From a virus: 64,000 nucleotides of DNA. Under the pieces are notes generated by a model. It was not told where the DNA came from, searched no databases, and saw only the letters and a list, made by a program, of their open reading frames with translations. The translations under genes were made by a program, and so were the position numbers. The DNA is taken from positions 186,556 through 250,555 of IMG/VR virus record IMGVR_UViG_3300037042_006844; one strand, written 5' to 3'. How positions within the stretch are numbered: position 1 is the first letter of the stretch; each line of letters begins with the position of its first letter. Shown one piece after another: positions 32,246-41,549 of the stretch.

Positions 32246-32862
32246 AAATCATCGGGTGTGCTATAATTCCAAATCAAAGGCCAAAGTCGCTCAAACACGC
32301 AACATGCTGTAAGTGTCTCTCTGTTATCGACTATTTTGGTGTATTGATTAAATATTGTTTGTGCGTGTATCCACCAATCTAGGCTTTTACTGACGATAAA
32401 CTTTCGAGGAACAATATACTGAGAACCCGCACTGAACACGAACTGCGTTGTGGTATTGTAACCCCAATTACCAAACAGTTTATAGCAAACTTCAAGCATG
32501 GGGAGGGACTCTCCGGCACCAGGCCCGCCAGTAAAATCTTTTGTAACTGGTCCCCAATTACTTCCCAGCCACACCACTTGATCTGGGTCTGGGTTTTTTC
32601 TTATTAAATCCAAAACATCCCAACAATGATCGAACGGGTCTGCTTGTAAGAAGACGGTTTGTGTATCTAAAGAATTGTAATTGTTTACTATGTGATGCAG
32701 CACTGTGCCAGTGTCTCGTCCGAAATTGGGCACGGATGTAAACTTTTGTTTTATATCTGGTAGTCCTTTGTTGTATATCTGAACACCACATGGTAACGAA
32801 TCTACCCAATCAATATTTTCTCGGTATCTGGTTATGATCACCGTCATCACAATTTGACCCAT
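32242..32862 (-). CDS. DUF3431 protein
   Basis: A 206-residue protein matching the DUF3431 pattern: VIITRYRENIDWVDSL, FGRDTGTVLHHIVNNYNSLD, TVFLQADPFDHCWDVL, SAGSQYIVPRKFIV, and a C-terminal CCVFERLWPLIW. DUF3431 proteins are found in fungi, bacteria and viruses beside glycosyltransferases and are thought to be GT-like, with no known reaction. Overlaps both neighbouring genes, so it is part of the coupled glycan operon. Confidence 0.85.
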   Translation of the reverse strand: MGQIVMTVIITRYRENIDWVDSLPCGVQIYNKGLPDIKQKFTSVPNFGRDTGTVLHHIVNNYNSLDTQTVFLQADPFDHCWDVLDLIRKNPDPDQVVWLGSNWGPVTKDFTGGPGAGESLPMLEVCYKLFGNWGYNTTTQFVFSAGSQYIVPRKFIVSKSLDWWIHAQTIFNQYTKIVDNRETLTACCVFERLWPLIWNYSTPDDL

Positions 32863-34025
32863 CCTTTTTTGATAACATCTACCACATATTTGCGATCTTC
32901 TTCAGTGACCCACCAACCGACCGGTATGCACACCAACTTACCAACAATGTCGTCCAAACTCGGCAAATGCACACTATATTCAGCCACGCATGTATGTTTG
33001 TCGTTTCTTTCATGAACTTGACTCACCATAATATTGTGGGCTTTCATATGGTTCATAAATCCCAACTTGTCATGCACCAATATGCTGTAAATCCACGCTG
33101 CTGATTGGCAATTGCCGTTCTGATTTACCAAAGTAAGGTTTGGAATATTGGCGAGATGTGTGTCGTAAAATGCCGCATTCTTTTTGTGAATTGCAATACT
33201 GGCATCAATATTTTTAAGGTTCTCAATACCGATTGCGGCATTAACATCGTTCATGTGAAATTTGAATCCCCATTCTGAAATGTTGGTTTCACATCGAAAA
33301 TCTTTACGGTCACTGGAACGGTCAATACCATACCAACGTAGCAGCTTGCCTCGTTCGTGATACCAGTCTGTGGGGCATATCAAAGCACCACCGTCCACGC
33401 TCGTCAAATGCTTGATTGCTTGAAAACTGAACACATTAAAATTGTGATATTCTTTACCTCCGACTTTGAGACCATCGTGAAATTTGCTGCCGAAAGCGTG
33501 AGCGCAATCTTCAATAACCATCGGAACAAAGCCAAAACGGTTTTTTGTTTTGCGTTTGATTTCCTCAATTCGATCAAGGTCGATTGGATAACCGCCCCAA
33601 TGCACCACCAATATCACTTTTGTATTTTTGGTGATTTTACGTTCCAAATCATCCAAATCCATGTTAATGGTTTTTGGATCAACATCGACCCATTTGATTC
33701 GCAGTCCATTGGCTAGGATTGGCCAATTGGTTGCAGTGCAAGTCATGGGTGTGGACAGAATTTCGCTATTTTCATCCAGCCCAGGCCACTCCAAATTTGG
33801 TTTTTTCAACAAATGTAAAGCCAGATGCAATGCAGAAGTGGCACTATTGGTGGTCAGTAGATGCTTGCAGCCAATATATCGTTTGAGTTTTGTTTCAAAC
33901 TCATCGACTTTCGGACCCTGACCGATAAAACCTGAATGCAGGACTTCGTTGACTGCTGCACTTACGGTGCTAGCCATTCTAACTTTGAAAAGCGGCAACA
34001 TATCTTTGTGGGTAGCTTTCGACAT
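32847..34025 (-). CDS. DegT/DnrJ/EryC1-type PLP-dependent sugar aminotransferase
   Basis: A 392-residue aminotransferase converting 3- or 4-keto nucleotide sugars to amino sugars. Motifs: SGFIGQGPKVDEFE, TTNSATSALHLAL, IEDCAHAFGS (Asp173 contacts the PLP ring), and FQAIKHLTSVDGGAL, where Lys205 forms the PLP aldimine. Full length, with all catalytic residues. With the GDP-mannose 4,6-dehydratase at 20870 it could make GDP-perosamine (4-amino-4,6-dideoxymannose); that pairing is inference, since the two are 11 kb apart. It overlaps the DUF3431 gene by 16 nt. Confidence 0.93.
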   Translation of the reverse strand: MSKATHKDMLPLFKVRMASTVSAAVNEVLHSGFIGQGPKVDEFETKLKRYIGCKHLLTTNSATSALHLALHLLKKPNLEWPGLDENSEILSTPMTCTATNWPILANGLRIKWVDVDPKTINMDLDDLERKITKNTKVILVVHWGGYPIDLDRIEEIKRKTKNRFGFVPMVIEDCAHAFGSKFHDGLKVGGKEYHNFNVFSFQAIKHLTSVDGGALICPTDWYHERGKLLRWYGIDRSSDRKDFRCETNISEWGFKFHMNDVNAAIGIENLKNIDASIAIHKKNAAFYDTHLANIPNLTLVNQNGNCQSAAWIYSILVHDKLGFMNHMKAHNIMVSQVHERNDKHTCVAEYSVHLPSLDDIVGKLVCIPVGWWVTEEDRKYVVDVIKKGWVKL

Positions 34026-34028
34026 AGC

Positions 34029-34922
34029 TCAGTAAATGATAAAAGGTTGTTGCCTAATTCTATTCATAAAATCCAGTTTGTCAACACTCATCTTGACCGC
34101 ACTACAATCATTCAGACCGCCATAAATGTGTATTGATGAATCATCCACAGTCACACTCATGGGAAATATCACTTCGTATTTTACTGCTTTGCGATGAACA
34201 GTGTTACGCCAATTCCACAAACTATTCAATACATAATTGCTACTGTGATCACGATCCGCAACCAACAGTGGATTGGCACAATACCCCAACGGTGTAATAT
34301 CAGCATTGAGCCGCATCACGCCCACAAAATATTTGTATAACAACTGACCTTGCTGCACGTAGCTATGATACAACAAAAACTTTTCTCCGCAGACATCGAA
34401 TATGTTCGTGCTCAAACCCGGATTGCCGTATTTTTCAATCCACGGTTTCCAGTTGAGTTTCTTACTAAATATTTCTTGTTCATTCGAGTCAAAAATAATG
34501 TAGGGATCGATGTGATAAATGATGTGGTCTTTATGAAATTGCCAATGTTTTTCAAAATAGCTGCGTTGAGTAACAAAATGATAAAACTTTTTTTCCTCTA
34601 AATTGTATTTTTTATACACCACGCCACACAATTTGGCATAATCGTTTACATCCCATTTGCTGACACTGACGCTGATGGTGTTGTCATCAATCCAACGAGC
34701 GTCTTCGTAATTGTAATGGAACTCGTCATCGGCGTAATTTTGAAGAATGACGTTTCCGTTTTGATCCACGATGTCATTGACGTGAAAATCTGGTGTCAGT
34801 TTATATTCTTTACGGAATATGGTTTTGCCGTTTAGATGGGCGCAGTTGTAATAATTCGTGGTTCCATCGAATTGTTTTAACAACTCGACCCGTAGCTCTT
34901 TGAATTGAAAAATTGGGTTCAT
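34029..34922 (-). CDS. Five-bladed beta-propeller, GH130-like protein
   Basis: A 297-residue protein with the repeated beta-strand pattern of the GH43/GH130 propeller clan: NYEDARWIDDNTISVSVSKW (compare the EDPR motif), EKHWQFHKDHIIYHIDPY, FLLYHSYVQQGQLLYKY, and FPMSVTVDDSSIHIYGGLND. GH130 enzymes phosphorolyse or hydrolyse beta-mannosides; related proteins occur as domains beside glycosyltransferases. Catalytic status here is unclear. It ends 3 nt before the aminotransferase start. Confidence 0.75.
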   Translation of the reverse strand: MNPIFQFKELRVELLKQFDGTTNYYNCAHLNGKTIFRKEYKLTPDFHVNDIVDQNGNVILQNYADDEFHYNYEDARWIDDNTISVSVSKWDVNDYAKLCGVVYKKYNLEEKKFYHFVTQRSYFEKHWQFHKDHIIYHIDPYIIFDSNEQEIFSKKLNWKPWIEKYGNPGLSTNIFDVCGEKFLLYHSYVQQGQLLYKYFVGVMRLNADITPLGYCANPLLVADRDHSSNYVLNSLWNWRNTVHRKAVKYEVIFPMSVTVDDSSIHIYGGLNDCSAVKMSVDKLDFMNRIRQQPFIIY

Positions 34923-34925
34923 AAT

Positions 34926-35393
34926 CTACCGATATTCAAACAACGTTGCTTCAGAATCGGAGCACTCACGAATTATGGTTTGGTCGGGGTTTTTGATTTT
35001 GTGGGACGAAAAACCAAGGTCCGCCGATGAATAAAATCGTCGTCCGTCAAGTTGAAACGATTCTTCGCCAATAAGCTGATTGATATGCACCCAAAACCCT
35101 GCTTTGCTGCTGATGAGAAAATACTGAATCCCGTGCTGTCTCTTTTCGAGGTTCATTGCTTTGACTATATTGCCCACGTTTGAAAAATCGTCGAGGTTCA
35201 GATAGCAAAAATCAAATGGATATTGGGATAGTTTAGTAATATCACTTTCAACGTTGATTGTGCCAAACAACTGTTTCCACATTTGAGACGAAATGGTTCC
35301 TGTTGTATTGACCTCCAACATCGACATGTTGGCTATTTGCGGCAGGTTCACAAACCGCTTGTAAACATCAAAATAAAATCTAGGGCTGTTCAT
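34926..35393 (-). CDS. Hypothetical protein in glycan operon
   Basis: A 155-residue protein of unknown function. Strand-helix pattern with MSMLEVNTTGTISSQMWKQL, then PFDFCYLNLDDFSNVGNIVK and IQYFLISSKAGFWVHINQLI, which loosely resembles a small Rossmann-like methyltransferase without a clear SAM-binding Gly motif. It overlaps the upstream methyltransferase gene by 14 nt and is followed by the propeller gene 3 nt later, so it is co-expressed with the glycan genes. Confidence 0.75.
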   Translation of the reverse strand: MNSPRFYFDVYKRFVNLPQIANMSMLEVNTTGTISSQMWKQLFGTINVESDITKLSQYPFDFCYLNLDDFSNVGNIVKAMNLEKRQHGIQYFLISSKAGFWVHINQLIGEESFQLDGRRFYSSADLGFSSHKIKNPDQTIIRECSDSEATLFEYR

Positions 35394-36060
35394 GGTTTTT
35401 GTAACACATTGTTAATGACGGATAGTTTTCGATAACGAAAAAATTGTATAGCTTTTTCAGTTCCGGGGTTTCCAGAACTGGCGCAATCGGCTTGCAGTTG
35501 TAGTTGATCATCCAAGGAATATTGTCACGGCTTTTGCTACCACCCTCAAACAAAATGACTCCGTCGTCTTTGAGTTTCGAGTGATATTTTTTCAACAGAT
35601 ACTCTATCTTATCACCAGTATTGCTGATGTCAATATGCAATATATCGATGCTTTTATCGACGAATTCAATATTAAGATTCATGACATCGCCTCTGTGTAG
35701 ATAGACATGTTTCTCCATGCCAAATCGTTCTAATTTTTCTCGGATATCTTCATAACTGGCACGAGCATATGGATATTCTTCAAACATGTCAATTGCGATT
35801 ATTTTGCCTTTTTTGTTTTCTACACATCCTTTTGCAAAACTAAGCAACGAATACCCATCTAAAATACCCATTTCAACGATCAAATCGGGCTTTTTATTGA
35901 GCACCCAATTGTAAAACTTTACCCAATAATTATGTTTTTTGTATGACGAGCGCAATCCTCCCAGAAATAAAACGAATGATGCGCCAAACACTTGGGCGGC
36001 AGATTGTGCAAATTCTTTGTAGTCAAAAATTAAATCTAAAATTTTTTGTGCGTCCAGCAT
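35380..36060 (-). CDS. Class I SAM-dependent methyltransferase
   Basis: A 226-residue Rossmann methyltransferase. LIVEMGILDGYSLLSFAKG (motif I, with E-x-G-x-x-x-G), KIIAIDMFEEYPYA (motif II acidic residue binding the ribose), IDILHIDISNTGD, and LKDDGVILFEGGSK. Similar to Methyltransf_24-type enzymes in polysaccharide loci that methylate sugars. The upstream region carries a 20-bp tandem duplication containing TATAAT twice. Confidence 0.86.
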   Translation of the reverse strand: MLDAQKILDLIFDYKEFAQSAAQVFGASFVLFLGGLRSSYKKHNYWVKFYNWVLNKKPDLIVEMGILDGYSLLSFAKGCVENKKGKIIAIDMFEEYPYARASYEDIREKLERFGMEKHVYLHRGDVMNLNIEFVDKSIDILHIDISNTGDKIEYLLKKYHSKLKDDGVILFEGGSKSRDNIPWMINYNCKPIAPVLETPELKKLYNFFVIENYPSLTMCYKNHEQP

Positions 36061-36072
36061 AGTCTACTGAAT

Positions 36073-36112
36073 ACATAGTTATTATATAGGTTACATAGTT
36101 ATTATATAGGTT
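36073..36112. repeat. Perfect 20-bp tandem repeat (two units) carrying TATAAT
   Basis: ACATAGTTATTATATAGGTT occurs twice without a gap. On the minus strand each unit contains TATAAT, so the repeat duplicates a -10 box upstream of the methyltransferase gene at 36060. It lies in the short gap after the 36111-37229 gene, touching its stop codon. Confidence 0.85.
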
Positions 36113-37229
36113 ACTCAGTAACCATATGATACCGCTTCGTAAATTTTCCAGTAAACTTGATGAAGCGTCCGTAGTTATACTTATGCCGCATATAAAAATA
36201 CCCGAAGTAACTAAAGCAGACGCGCATTGCATTTTTCAGCGATTTTCTATGCTTTTCGTATTCTTCTCTGCCCAATAGTGCAATATATTTGCTTTTTACG
36301 GCTCGCAGCATACCAAAATGAATAGTATGGGTTGACATGTGATACATATACTGACCAAAATGTGGTGCGTTCTGCATTTCCTCGTTGTATGTCTGTTTAT
36401 TTTCATCGTGATGATAATCAATGTTCGAAAAAAGCGATCCGTTGAAATAATGCATATATTTCAACTCGCCACTCATATTTCTATAAAAACTGTTTATTTC
36501 ACCACTGCCCTCTGGACCCCAATAATCATAGTTTTGCTCATCATAGGTGGAAAATTTGATGCTTGGATTCATCCAGCAATTGAAACTGAAAAATTCGAAT
36601 GTGTCGAATCCTATTGGTTCCTGAAATCGCAATTTAGTTCCTTCGGGTCGGGTGTAAACAATATCACGATTCCAATTCACATAATCGAATCCGATCCAAT
36701 CATATTTTGATAATATTGATTTGCGGATGAAAAACACACTTTCTTTTCCTGGCATGTTGATCGATCCCACAAAAATGCTTAATTTACCAAACAACTGAGC
36801 AAAATTATTGGGATTGCGAGGTGCCACCACACATACTAAATCCTCAGTCTGTAGTCTATTAAACATTTCGTCGAACATCGATTGTGCGAATATATATGCA
36901 TCTTCTTCATATATGACCATTTCAGGTTCTTGTATTGTGTGAAACAGCAAATCAATGCACTGTCCATGTGCCAACCACACGTTCGATGTGTTTTCAATCA
37001 CAACGATTTTTGCGAAATATTTTTCATAATCGGCTATGATTTTGTATGTGTTGTTGGTCAACTTTTGGAAATTTTCGTCACTGATATACTCTCTCGAAAT
37101 ATTGAGGCATACATAGATATTGTAACCGGGGCACAATGTTTTGAATTTATCAAACGAGGCAATCAATGTTATGGGATTGCCGATTGAAACAAGTCCTACT
37201 GCTCTATTAGATGGTGTTGAGTTACTCAT
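36111..37229 (-). CDS. GT-A-like glycosyltransferase
   Basis: A 372-residue protein with a GT-A-type N-terminal half: GLVSIGNPITLIASFDKF, VWLAHGQCIDLLFH, and MVIYEEDAYIFAQSMFDEMF, where Glu-Glu-Asp occupies the DXD position. The C-terminal ~130 residues are aromatic, His-rich and basic (YHHDENKQTY, HFGQYMYHMSTHTIHFG), perhaps for acceptor binding. No family can be named with confidence. The start overlaps the stop of 37226-38248 by 4 nt. Confidence 0.78.
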   Translation of the reverse strand: MSNSTPSNRAVGLVSIGNPITLIASFDKFKTLCPGYNIYVCLNISREYISDENFQKLTNNTYKIIADYEKYFAKIVVIENTSNVWLAHGQCIDLLFHTIQEPEMVIYEEDAYIFAQSMFDEMFNRLQTEDLVCVVAPRNPNNFAQLFGKLSIFVGSINMPGKESVFFIRKSILSKYDWIGFDYVNWNRDIVYTRPEGTKLRFQEPIGFDTFEFFSFNCWMNPSIKFSTYDEQNYDYWGPEGSGEINSFYRNMSGELKYMHYFNGSLFSNIDYHHDENKQTYNEEMQNAPHFGQYMYHMSTHTIHFGMLRAVKSKYIALLGREEYEKHRKSLKNAMRVCFSYFGYFYMRHKYNYGRFIKFTGKFTKRYHMVTE

Positions 37230-38248
37230 AATAAATGTGTTCGGTGATATTGTTTTGTCAATGCAAGGTGCGATTGATAAAATTTAACATCGATGTTATG
37301 CTCCGTCAATACCTCATCAATGTTGTTCATAAACACCGAATATTCTGGGTGTTTTGCACAGACTTTCTCTAAAATTATTTGGAACCACGATAGCAATCTA
37401 AGTCCTTCAGACGGATTGGTTTGCAATTGCGATATGTATGGATACTGCGGGGATTTATCGATCATTTTGATCGTGTCTCCGAAATTGCGCATATGATAGT
37501 ATTTCGCCCCATTGAACATTTCATCATCGACCCGCGTGTCGTTTGAATTATTATAACAATACAACATATTCCGCTCGTTGACCAGAACGCTGCGACGATA
37601 GTCATACATTTCTTTGACCCTCACGCTCGGCAATAACGATGCTACATTACGAGAAAACAACTCCATACTTTCCACTGTCGCAACATCACAATTTTTATCT
37701 GGCGCGGCACTGTATTTCGTATAAAAATCATAGCTGCATCCAAATAATGTCGCCGCAAAACGAGTTTTTGCCCCTCGATTGGAGATTGGTCGCATGATCG
37801 GAATTCGATACATCAAATTCTTCGAATCAGTCATGTCCGCGTTTTGCCAATTCACAAACAAAACGTGGGTGGGGTGAACACGGGTTCCCGAATCCAAATT
37901 ACCCACGATATCGTAATTGTTCAAATCAGAAAAAATGTCTGTGAAAACGGAACGATCATAGATTACACAATCGCTATCCATTACAACAAACTTGTCCCCA
38001 GGTGACAACGTGGCTATACCACGCTCAATATTTTCTTGATGAATGATACTGCCACAGTCTTTCAAAATCCGAACAGTTTTTCCGTCGATCACAAACTCGC
38101 ACTCATCCAAACCCATTCGAGTTGGGCAGATGAGCACTTGATCGGCATCTATTCTATGAATATTATCCATCACGTATTCAAACAACAGCCTACCCAGCAA
38201 TTTGTTGGTGCGGTTATATTTGATGAATGGAATAATAACTGTGTTCAT
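37226..38248 (-). CDS. GT-A-like glycosyltransferase with DSD motif
   Basis: A 340-residue protein from ATG 38248, which overlaps the upstream stop as ATGA; a longer frame from 38287 is less likely. It begins MNTVIIPFIKYNRTNKLLG. KFVVMDSDCVIYDRSVF contains Asp-Ser-Asp for metal and nucleotide-sugar binding. A hydrophilic helical C-terminus follows. Belongs to the run of diverse GT-A proteins between 36 and 40.6 kb. Substrate unknown. Confidence 0.8.
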   Translation of the reverse strand: MNTVIIPFIKYNRTNKLLGRLLFEYVMDNIHRIDADQVLICPTRMGLDECEFVIDGKTVRILKDCGSIIHQENIERGIATLSPGDKFVVMDSDCVIYDRSVFTDIFSDLNNYDIVGNLDSGTRVHPTHVLFVNWQNADMTDSKNLMYRIPIMRPISNRGAKTRFAATLFGCSYDFYTKYSAAPDKNCDVATVESMELFSRNVASLLPSVRVKEMYDYRRSVLVNERNMLYCYNNSNDTRVDDEMFNGAKYYHMRNFGDTIKMIDKSPQYPYISQLQTNPSEGLRLLSWFQIILEKVCAKHPEYSVFMNNIDEVLTEHNIDVKFYQSHLALTKQYHRTHLL

Positions 38249-39147
38249 AACGTGGCGGCTAAAATTTTGCTTGAAGCATCTAGCCATTTATCATAAAATG
38301 CAACGTTGCAATTACGGCACAACTCGTAGAACCGAGTGTATGCCGTGTTTTGTCTTGCCAGTTTGTTGTGCAACGCCATAGTTAGATAGTCATAAGTGAT
38401 ACCCGTCATATGCTCCCACCATATATCGGGCATACGATTCAGCAACAATAACTGTTTGCCGTCATCAACCACATGCTCCATGATTTGCGTGGAAACGTAA
38501 TCAAAATGATCATACACCACATCTTCAATGCCGTCAATTACACAAATTGTTTTTTTGTTGGCAATCGTCATTGGAGCACTAAGCGCAAAATCTTTGGTGC
38601 CGTCAAACGGAGGAAAAAACTTCACTGCTTTATTATATGACACCCCGCAAGATTGTCGCGTCGCAAGATTTGGCATGGCTGAAAAATTTCGATCTGTTTT
38701 TTTCAAATTCGACATTCGACATCCCCAAAAACTAGGCCATAGTCGCACATCCATGATGCGCTGCCCAGCAGTATAATTTCCAAACAGCACATATTCTTGG
38801 TTTAACATGATGTCCACAATTCGGTCCCAGTCACCTATGAAATCTGGCTCGAAACTGAAAATGTAATCCGCATTGCTATTATCTATGGCGAGGTTCATTG
38901 CTATGCTTCGCCAGTCATGAATTCCGTTACTTTCATGGCGGCAGATCGTAATGTCACATTTACCAACAAGATCGTTCGTGATAAAATCGATGTGGCTGTT
39001 TTCACTCTGAGTCAACACATGATATCGAGCGACATCGAAAATGTAATGGATTTTATTGAATCTGGAATGATACCGATGAATAAAATCCCGTATCATGGGA
39101 CTATCAAATTCGGCAGCAGCAATTATAACAACATCTACTTTATTCAT
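38245..39147 (-). CDS. GT-A-like glycosyltransferase
   Basis: A 300-residue protein: VDVVIIAAAEFDSPMIRDFI at the N-terminus and DYIFSFEPDFIGDWDRIVDI with an acidic motif (EPD) at the DXD position. SFWGCRMSNLKKT and WWEHMTGITYDYL are further conserved-looking segments. The ATG at 39147 stands 5 nt from the left end of TnpB element B, which has pushed away its original operon junction with 39394-40557. Substrate unknown. Confidence 0.78.
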   Translation of the reverse strand: MNKVDVVIIAAAEFDSPMIRDFIHRYHSRFNKIHYIFDVARYHVLTQSENSHIDFITNDLVGKCDITICRHESNGIHDWRSIAMNLAIDNSNADYIFSFEPDFIGDWDRIVDIMLNQEYVLFGNYTAGQRIMDVRLWPSFWGCRMSNLKKTDRNFSAMPNLATRQSCGVSYNKAVKFFPPFDGTKDFALSAPMTIANKKTICVIDGIEDVVYDHFDYVSTQIMEHVVDDGKQLLLLNRMPDIWWEHMTGITYDYLTMALHNKLARQNTAYTRFYELCRNCNVAFYDKWLDASSKILAATL

Positions 39148-39152
39148 AATCT

Positions 39153-39421
39153 TTGGAGGAAGGAAACCACGACGGCTTTAGCCTCGTGGAGGAATTCCGA
39201 CCAATATAATAAGTTTTTTGACATCTTCAGTATTCTGTGATATAGTTATGTTTGAAGATTGATTTCTTCAAACATCTGCCTCACGTTAGAAATAATGTCT
39301 GGACAGCAGGCCACAGTCAATTGGCCAAACGGAAACCTCACGGTTTCCAATGAATGTAAATCTTTGAACATAAGTTTGGAGTCTTTCAAGCACCTATCCC
39401 TTTAGGGTAGGTGTGGTTGAC
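39153..39421 (+). mobile_element. Decayed IS605/TnpB-type element (element B)
   Basis: A 269-bp element. Left end 39153-39203: TTGGAGGAAGGAAACC, hairpin CCACGA..TCGTGG around CGGCTTTAGCC-type loop, then GGAGGAATTCCGACC. Right end 39391-39421: hairpin CACCTATCCC / GGGTAGGTG then TGGTTGAC. Compared with elements C and D, the left stem bases differ but pair, so structure is conserved. The interior has a possible TnpB C-terminal relic and no intact gene. It is preceded by TTCAT (the complement of the 39147 start codon). Confidence 0.75.
39256..39405 (+). pseudogene. Possible tnpB 3'-end relic in element B
   Basis: An open stretch ending at TAG 39405 inside the right-end hairpin, as the intact tnpB at 50955 does. 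Its translation includes SGQQATVNWPNGN, comparable by eye to DGQVTVNSPI near the end of that TnpB. No RuvC or zinc-ribbon sequence remains. The match is short, so this is tentative. Confidence 0.3.
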
Positions 39422-40557
39422 ACCAACCGTTTACAAACCGTTCCATAGATATCCTCATCCAATCCCTTTGTCAACGACCAAATTCCAAATTTGTCCAGCA
39501 CAGCCTGCATGTCATTTTCAGCCTCAAAAATGCCAATGATCTCGTCCAATCTTCCTTCGTAGTTGCCGAAAAATTCAAACTCCTCTGGTTTTTTAAGAGC
39601 ATACAACATTTGTCGCATTAGCAACAAACGGCGATACATTTCAACTATTTCCCGATATCCGTAATCGAATTGTCGGACGTGCCGCATATACGCAACATAG
39701 CTGGAATTTTCATCCCACACGCCATCGGTTGGTTTCCACAGTCTGTTGCCCAACATGCTGGACAACGATCCAACGTGGAAATCCAGAGACGTATCCAAAA
39801 TTTGTGGTATAAGCGCGTTATCTTCCAGTCTGCTATGATACAACTCATGTAGCATTTTAACACGTTTCACTTCTGGATTTTGATACAACTCCATAGAAAA
39901 TCCAACCATTGTATCACCATTACAATCCTCTGTCAATACAGTCTCGGAATCTCCCAGTTTCAACGTCGTTCCCACAGGCCATGCTCTGGCACAAAAATTA
40001 CGGCTTGAATTGAAAAAATGCTTTTTCTTGGTCAATAAAAGCGTGGGCCAGAAATTGAGTGTATATTCCTCTTTTCTCAGTTTGGCATTAAGATAAAAAT
40101 CAGGCTTACTATAAACATATTGTCGAATGAGTTCTGCCATATATGGAGTGCAAGAGCCTCTTGGGCACCCCAAAACGTCATAGTTCTCATCAAAATACTC
40201 TTTGATTTCGATTTCAAGCAATGCGGGATTCAGCACATAGTCGTCCTCCTCCATCAACAAAATATTTTCTTTGATGTCGGGTTCAAACCTAGTTAACAAA
40301 CTGTCAATATTATGACCATGCTGTCCAAGCGCATAGTTGTAATGGTTCTGCACATTTGGTAGTCGATTTAGCTGCCGCCCAATGTAATTTTTAATAAACA
40401 AAAACTCCATTGGATTAAGCTTGCCCATGCAGTCAATCGCAATATAGGTGTTGTTGACCAGATGGCTATATTTGCTATAGTTTTGTAGCCAGAACTGCAT
40501 TATCAATGGCTCACCGGTTGCAGGAAGCAATAGTGAAATTTCTCTGTTGGTGCTCAT
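39394..40557 (-). CDS. GT-A-like glycosyltransferase
   Basis: A 387-residue protein. EISLLLPATGEPLIMQFWLQ starts the nucleotide-binding half, and ENILLMEEDDYVLNPALLEI carries the acidic motif. NFWPTLLLTKKKHFF and DNALIPQILDTSLDFHVGSL lie in the acceptor half. The last ~9 residues (VSTTPTLKG) and the stop are encoded by the right end of element B, so the native C-terminus has been altered. Start overlaps the upstream stop by 4 nt. Confidence 0.8.
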   Translation of the reverse strand: MSTNREISLLLPATGEPLIMQFWLQNYSKYSHLVNNTYIAIDCMGKLNPMEFLFIKNYIGRQLNRLPNVQNHYNYALGQHGHNIDSLLTRFEPDIKENILLMEEDDYVLNPALLEIEIKEYFDENYDVLGCPRGSCTPYMAELIRQYVYSKPDFYLNAKLRKEEYTLNFWPTLLLTKKKHFFNSSRNFCARAWPVGTTLKLGDSETVLTEDCNGDTMVGFSMELYQNPEVKRVKMLHELYHSRLEDNALIPQILDTSLDFHVGSLSSMLGNRLWKPTDGVWDENSSYVAYMRHVRQFDYGYREIVEMYRRLLLMRQMLYALKKPEEFEFFGNYEGRLDEIIGIFEAENDMQAVLDKFGIWSLTKGLDEDIYGTVCKRLVSTTPTLKG

Positions 40558-41549
40558 ATAAGATTTGCTAGAAATGATTTTATCGACATAAACTCATCGT
40601 CGAAATTACTAATGGTGTTAAACTTTTTTACAACGTAATTACTAATTTCGTCGTAATTTTCCGTCATATCTCGGATCATACCCTCTACTTCGGTAATGGT
40701 TTTCCCATTTACATCAATGATGGTTTTGCCGTCCTCAAACATCAAAGATGCTGTATTTCCAATCCACCCATTCCAATCCACTCCCATATGACTGCTATCA
40801 GTGATAACAGGTTTGCCACAAGCAAAAGCGTTGTGCATGTTGTGTCCGTAACCTTCGTCCACGATTTTGCAATGAAACAAAAATCCTAAATTGGTGATAT
40901 GCTGGCTCATTTCATCCTCGCCGTTTGGAATGAACCCGTCGCGGTTTCCCGCGCCATGAGCATAGAACTTGTAATCTGGCATGTTTTTTTCAAGTCCAAA
41001 AAACAATTCTGGCATCTGCATAAAATGTTGTAAATTCCCAATACTTTTACGATCACAGTCCAATTTTTGTTTGAATTTGGTGGTGTCAAACTCCTGATGA
41101 TAAAACACTTTGTTTTTGCATGGATACTGCACATAGCAGGGCCATGAGCTTGACAATATATTTTCGAACTTAACGGGCTGTGCCCAAAGAGGAATATTAT
41201 TACCAATTTGAAAAATTAACTTGGCTTTGAGATTGTATTGCTTGATCAGAGTTTGCCACGAAATATAGTTCTCCAACAATGTGCATACTATGATGTCATA
41301 ATGATTGTTTTTTAGTTTCTCATACGTCCCCGGTTTTAGATCAGGAAGGTATTTGTGAAAATATGCATTATTGAACTCTGGAATGACTGTGTATGTGCCT
41401 ACCATTGGTGCATAAGAACTATACACCGACCCATCGTAATACCAATCCCAACCAAACGGTATGTCGAGGTTATGCCCCAATCGCTCTCTAAACAGCATAT
41501 AGATGGATCGGAGCAATGAGATATGGTGGTAATCTGCTAAAACATTCAT
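40554..41549 (-). CDS. GT-B glycosyltransferase, paralogue of 41546 gene
   Basis: A 331-residue GT-B-like protein. N-terminus MNVLADYHHISLLRSIYMLF parallels MKIFCDFHHRDLVNSMCHLF of the next upstream gene. Further shared features: HQEFDTTKF / HPEFDLNIF, YAHGAGNRDG / YGVANRDGEL, and GYGHNMHNAFACGKPVITDS / GYGYNVHQTYAVGSILITDS in the donor-binding region. A tandem duplication that has diverged widely, suggesting different sugars or acceptors. Overlap of 4 nt on both sides. Confidence 0.87.
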   Translation of the reverse strand: MNVLADYHHISLLRSIYMLFRERLGHNLDIPFGWDWYYDGSVYSSYAPMVGTYTVIPEFNNAYFHKYLPDLKPGTYEKLKNNHYDIIVCTLLENYISWQTLIKQYNLKAKLIFQIGNNIPLWAQPVKFENILSSSWPCYVQYPCKNKVFYHQEFDTTKFKQKLDCDRKSIGNLQHFMQMPELFFGLEKNMPDYKFYAHGAGNRDGFIPNGEDEMSQHITNLGFLFHCKIVDEGYGHNMHNAFACGKPVITDSSHMGVDWNGWIGNTASLMFEDGKTIIDVNGKTITEVEGMIRDMTENYDEISNYVVKKFNTISNFDDEFMSIKSFLANLI

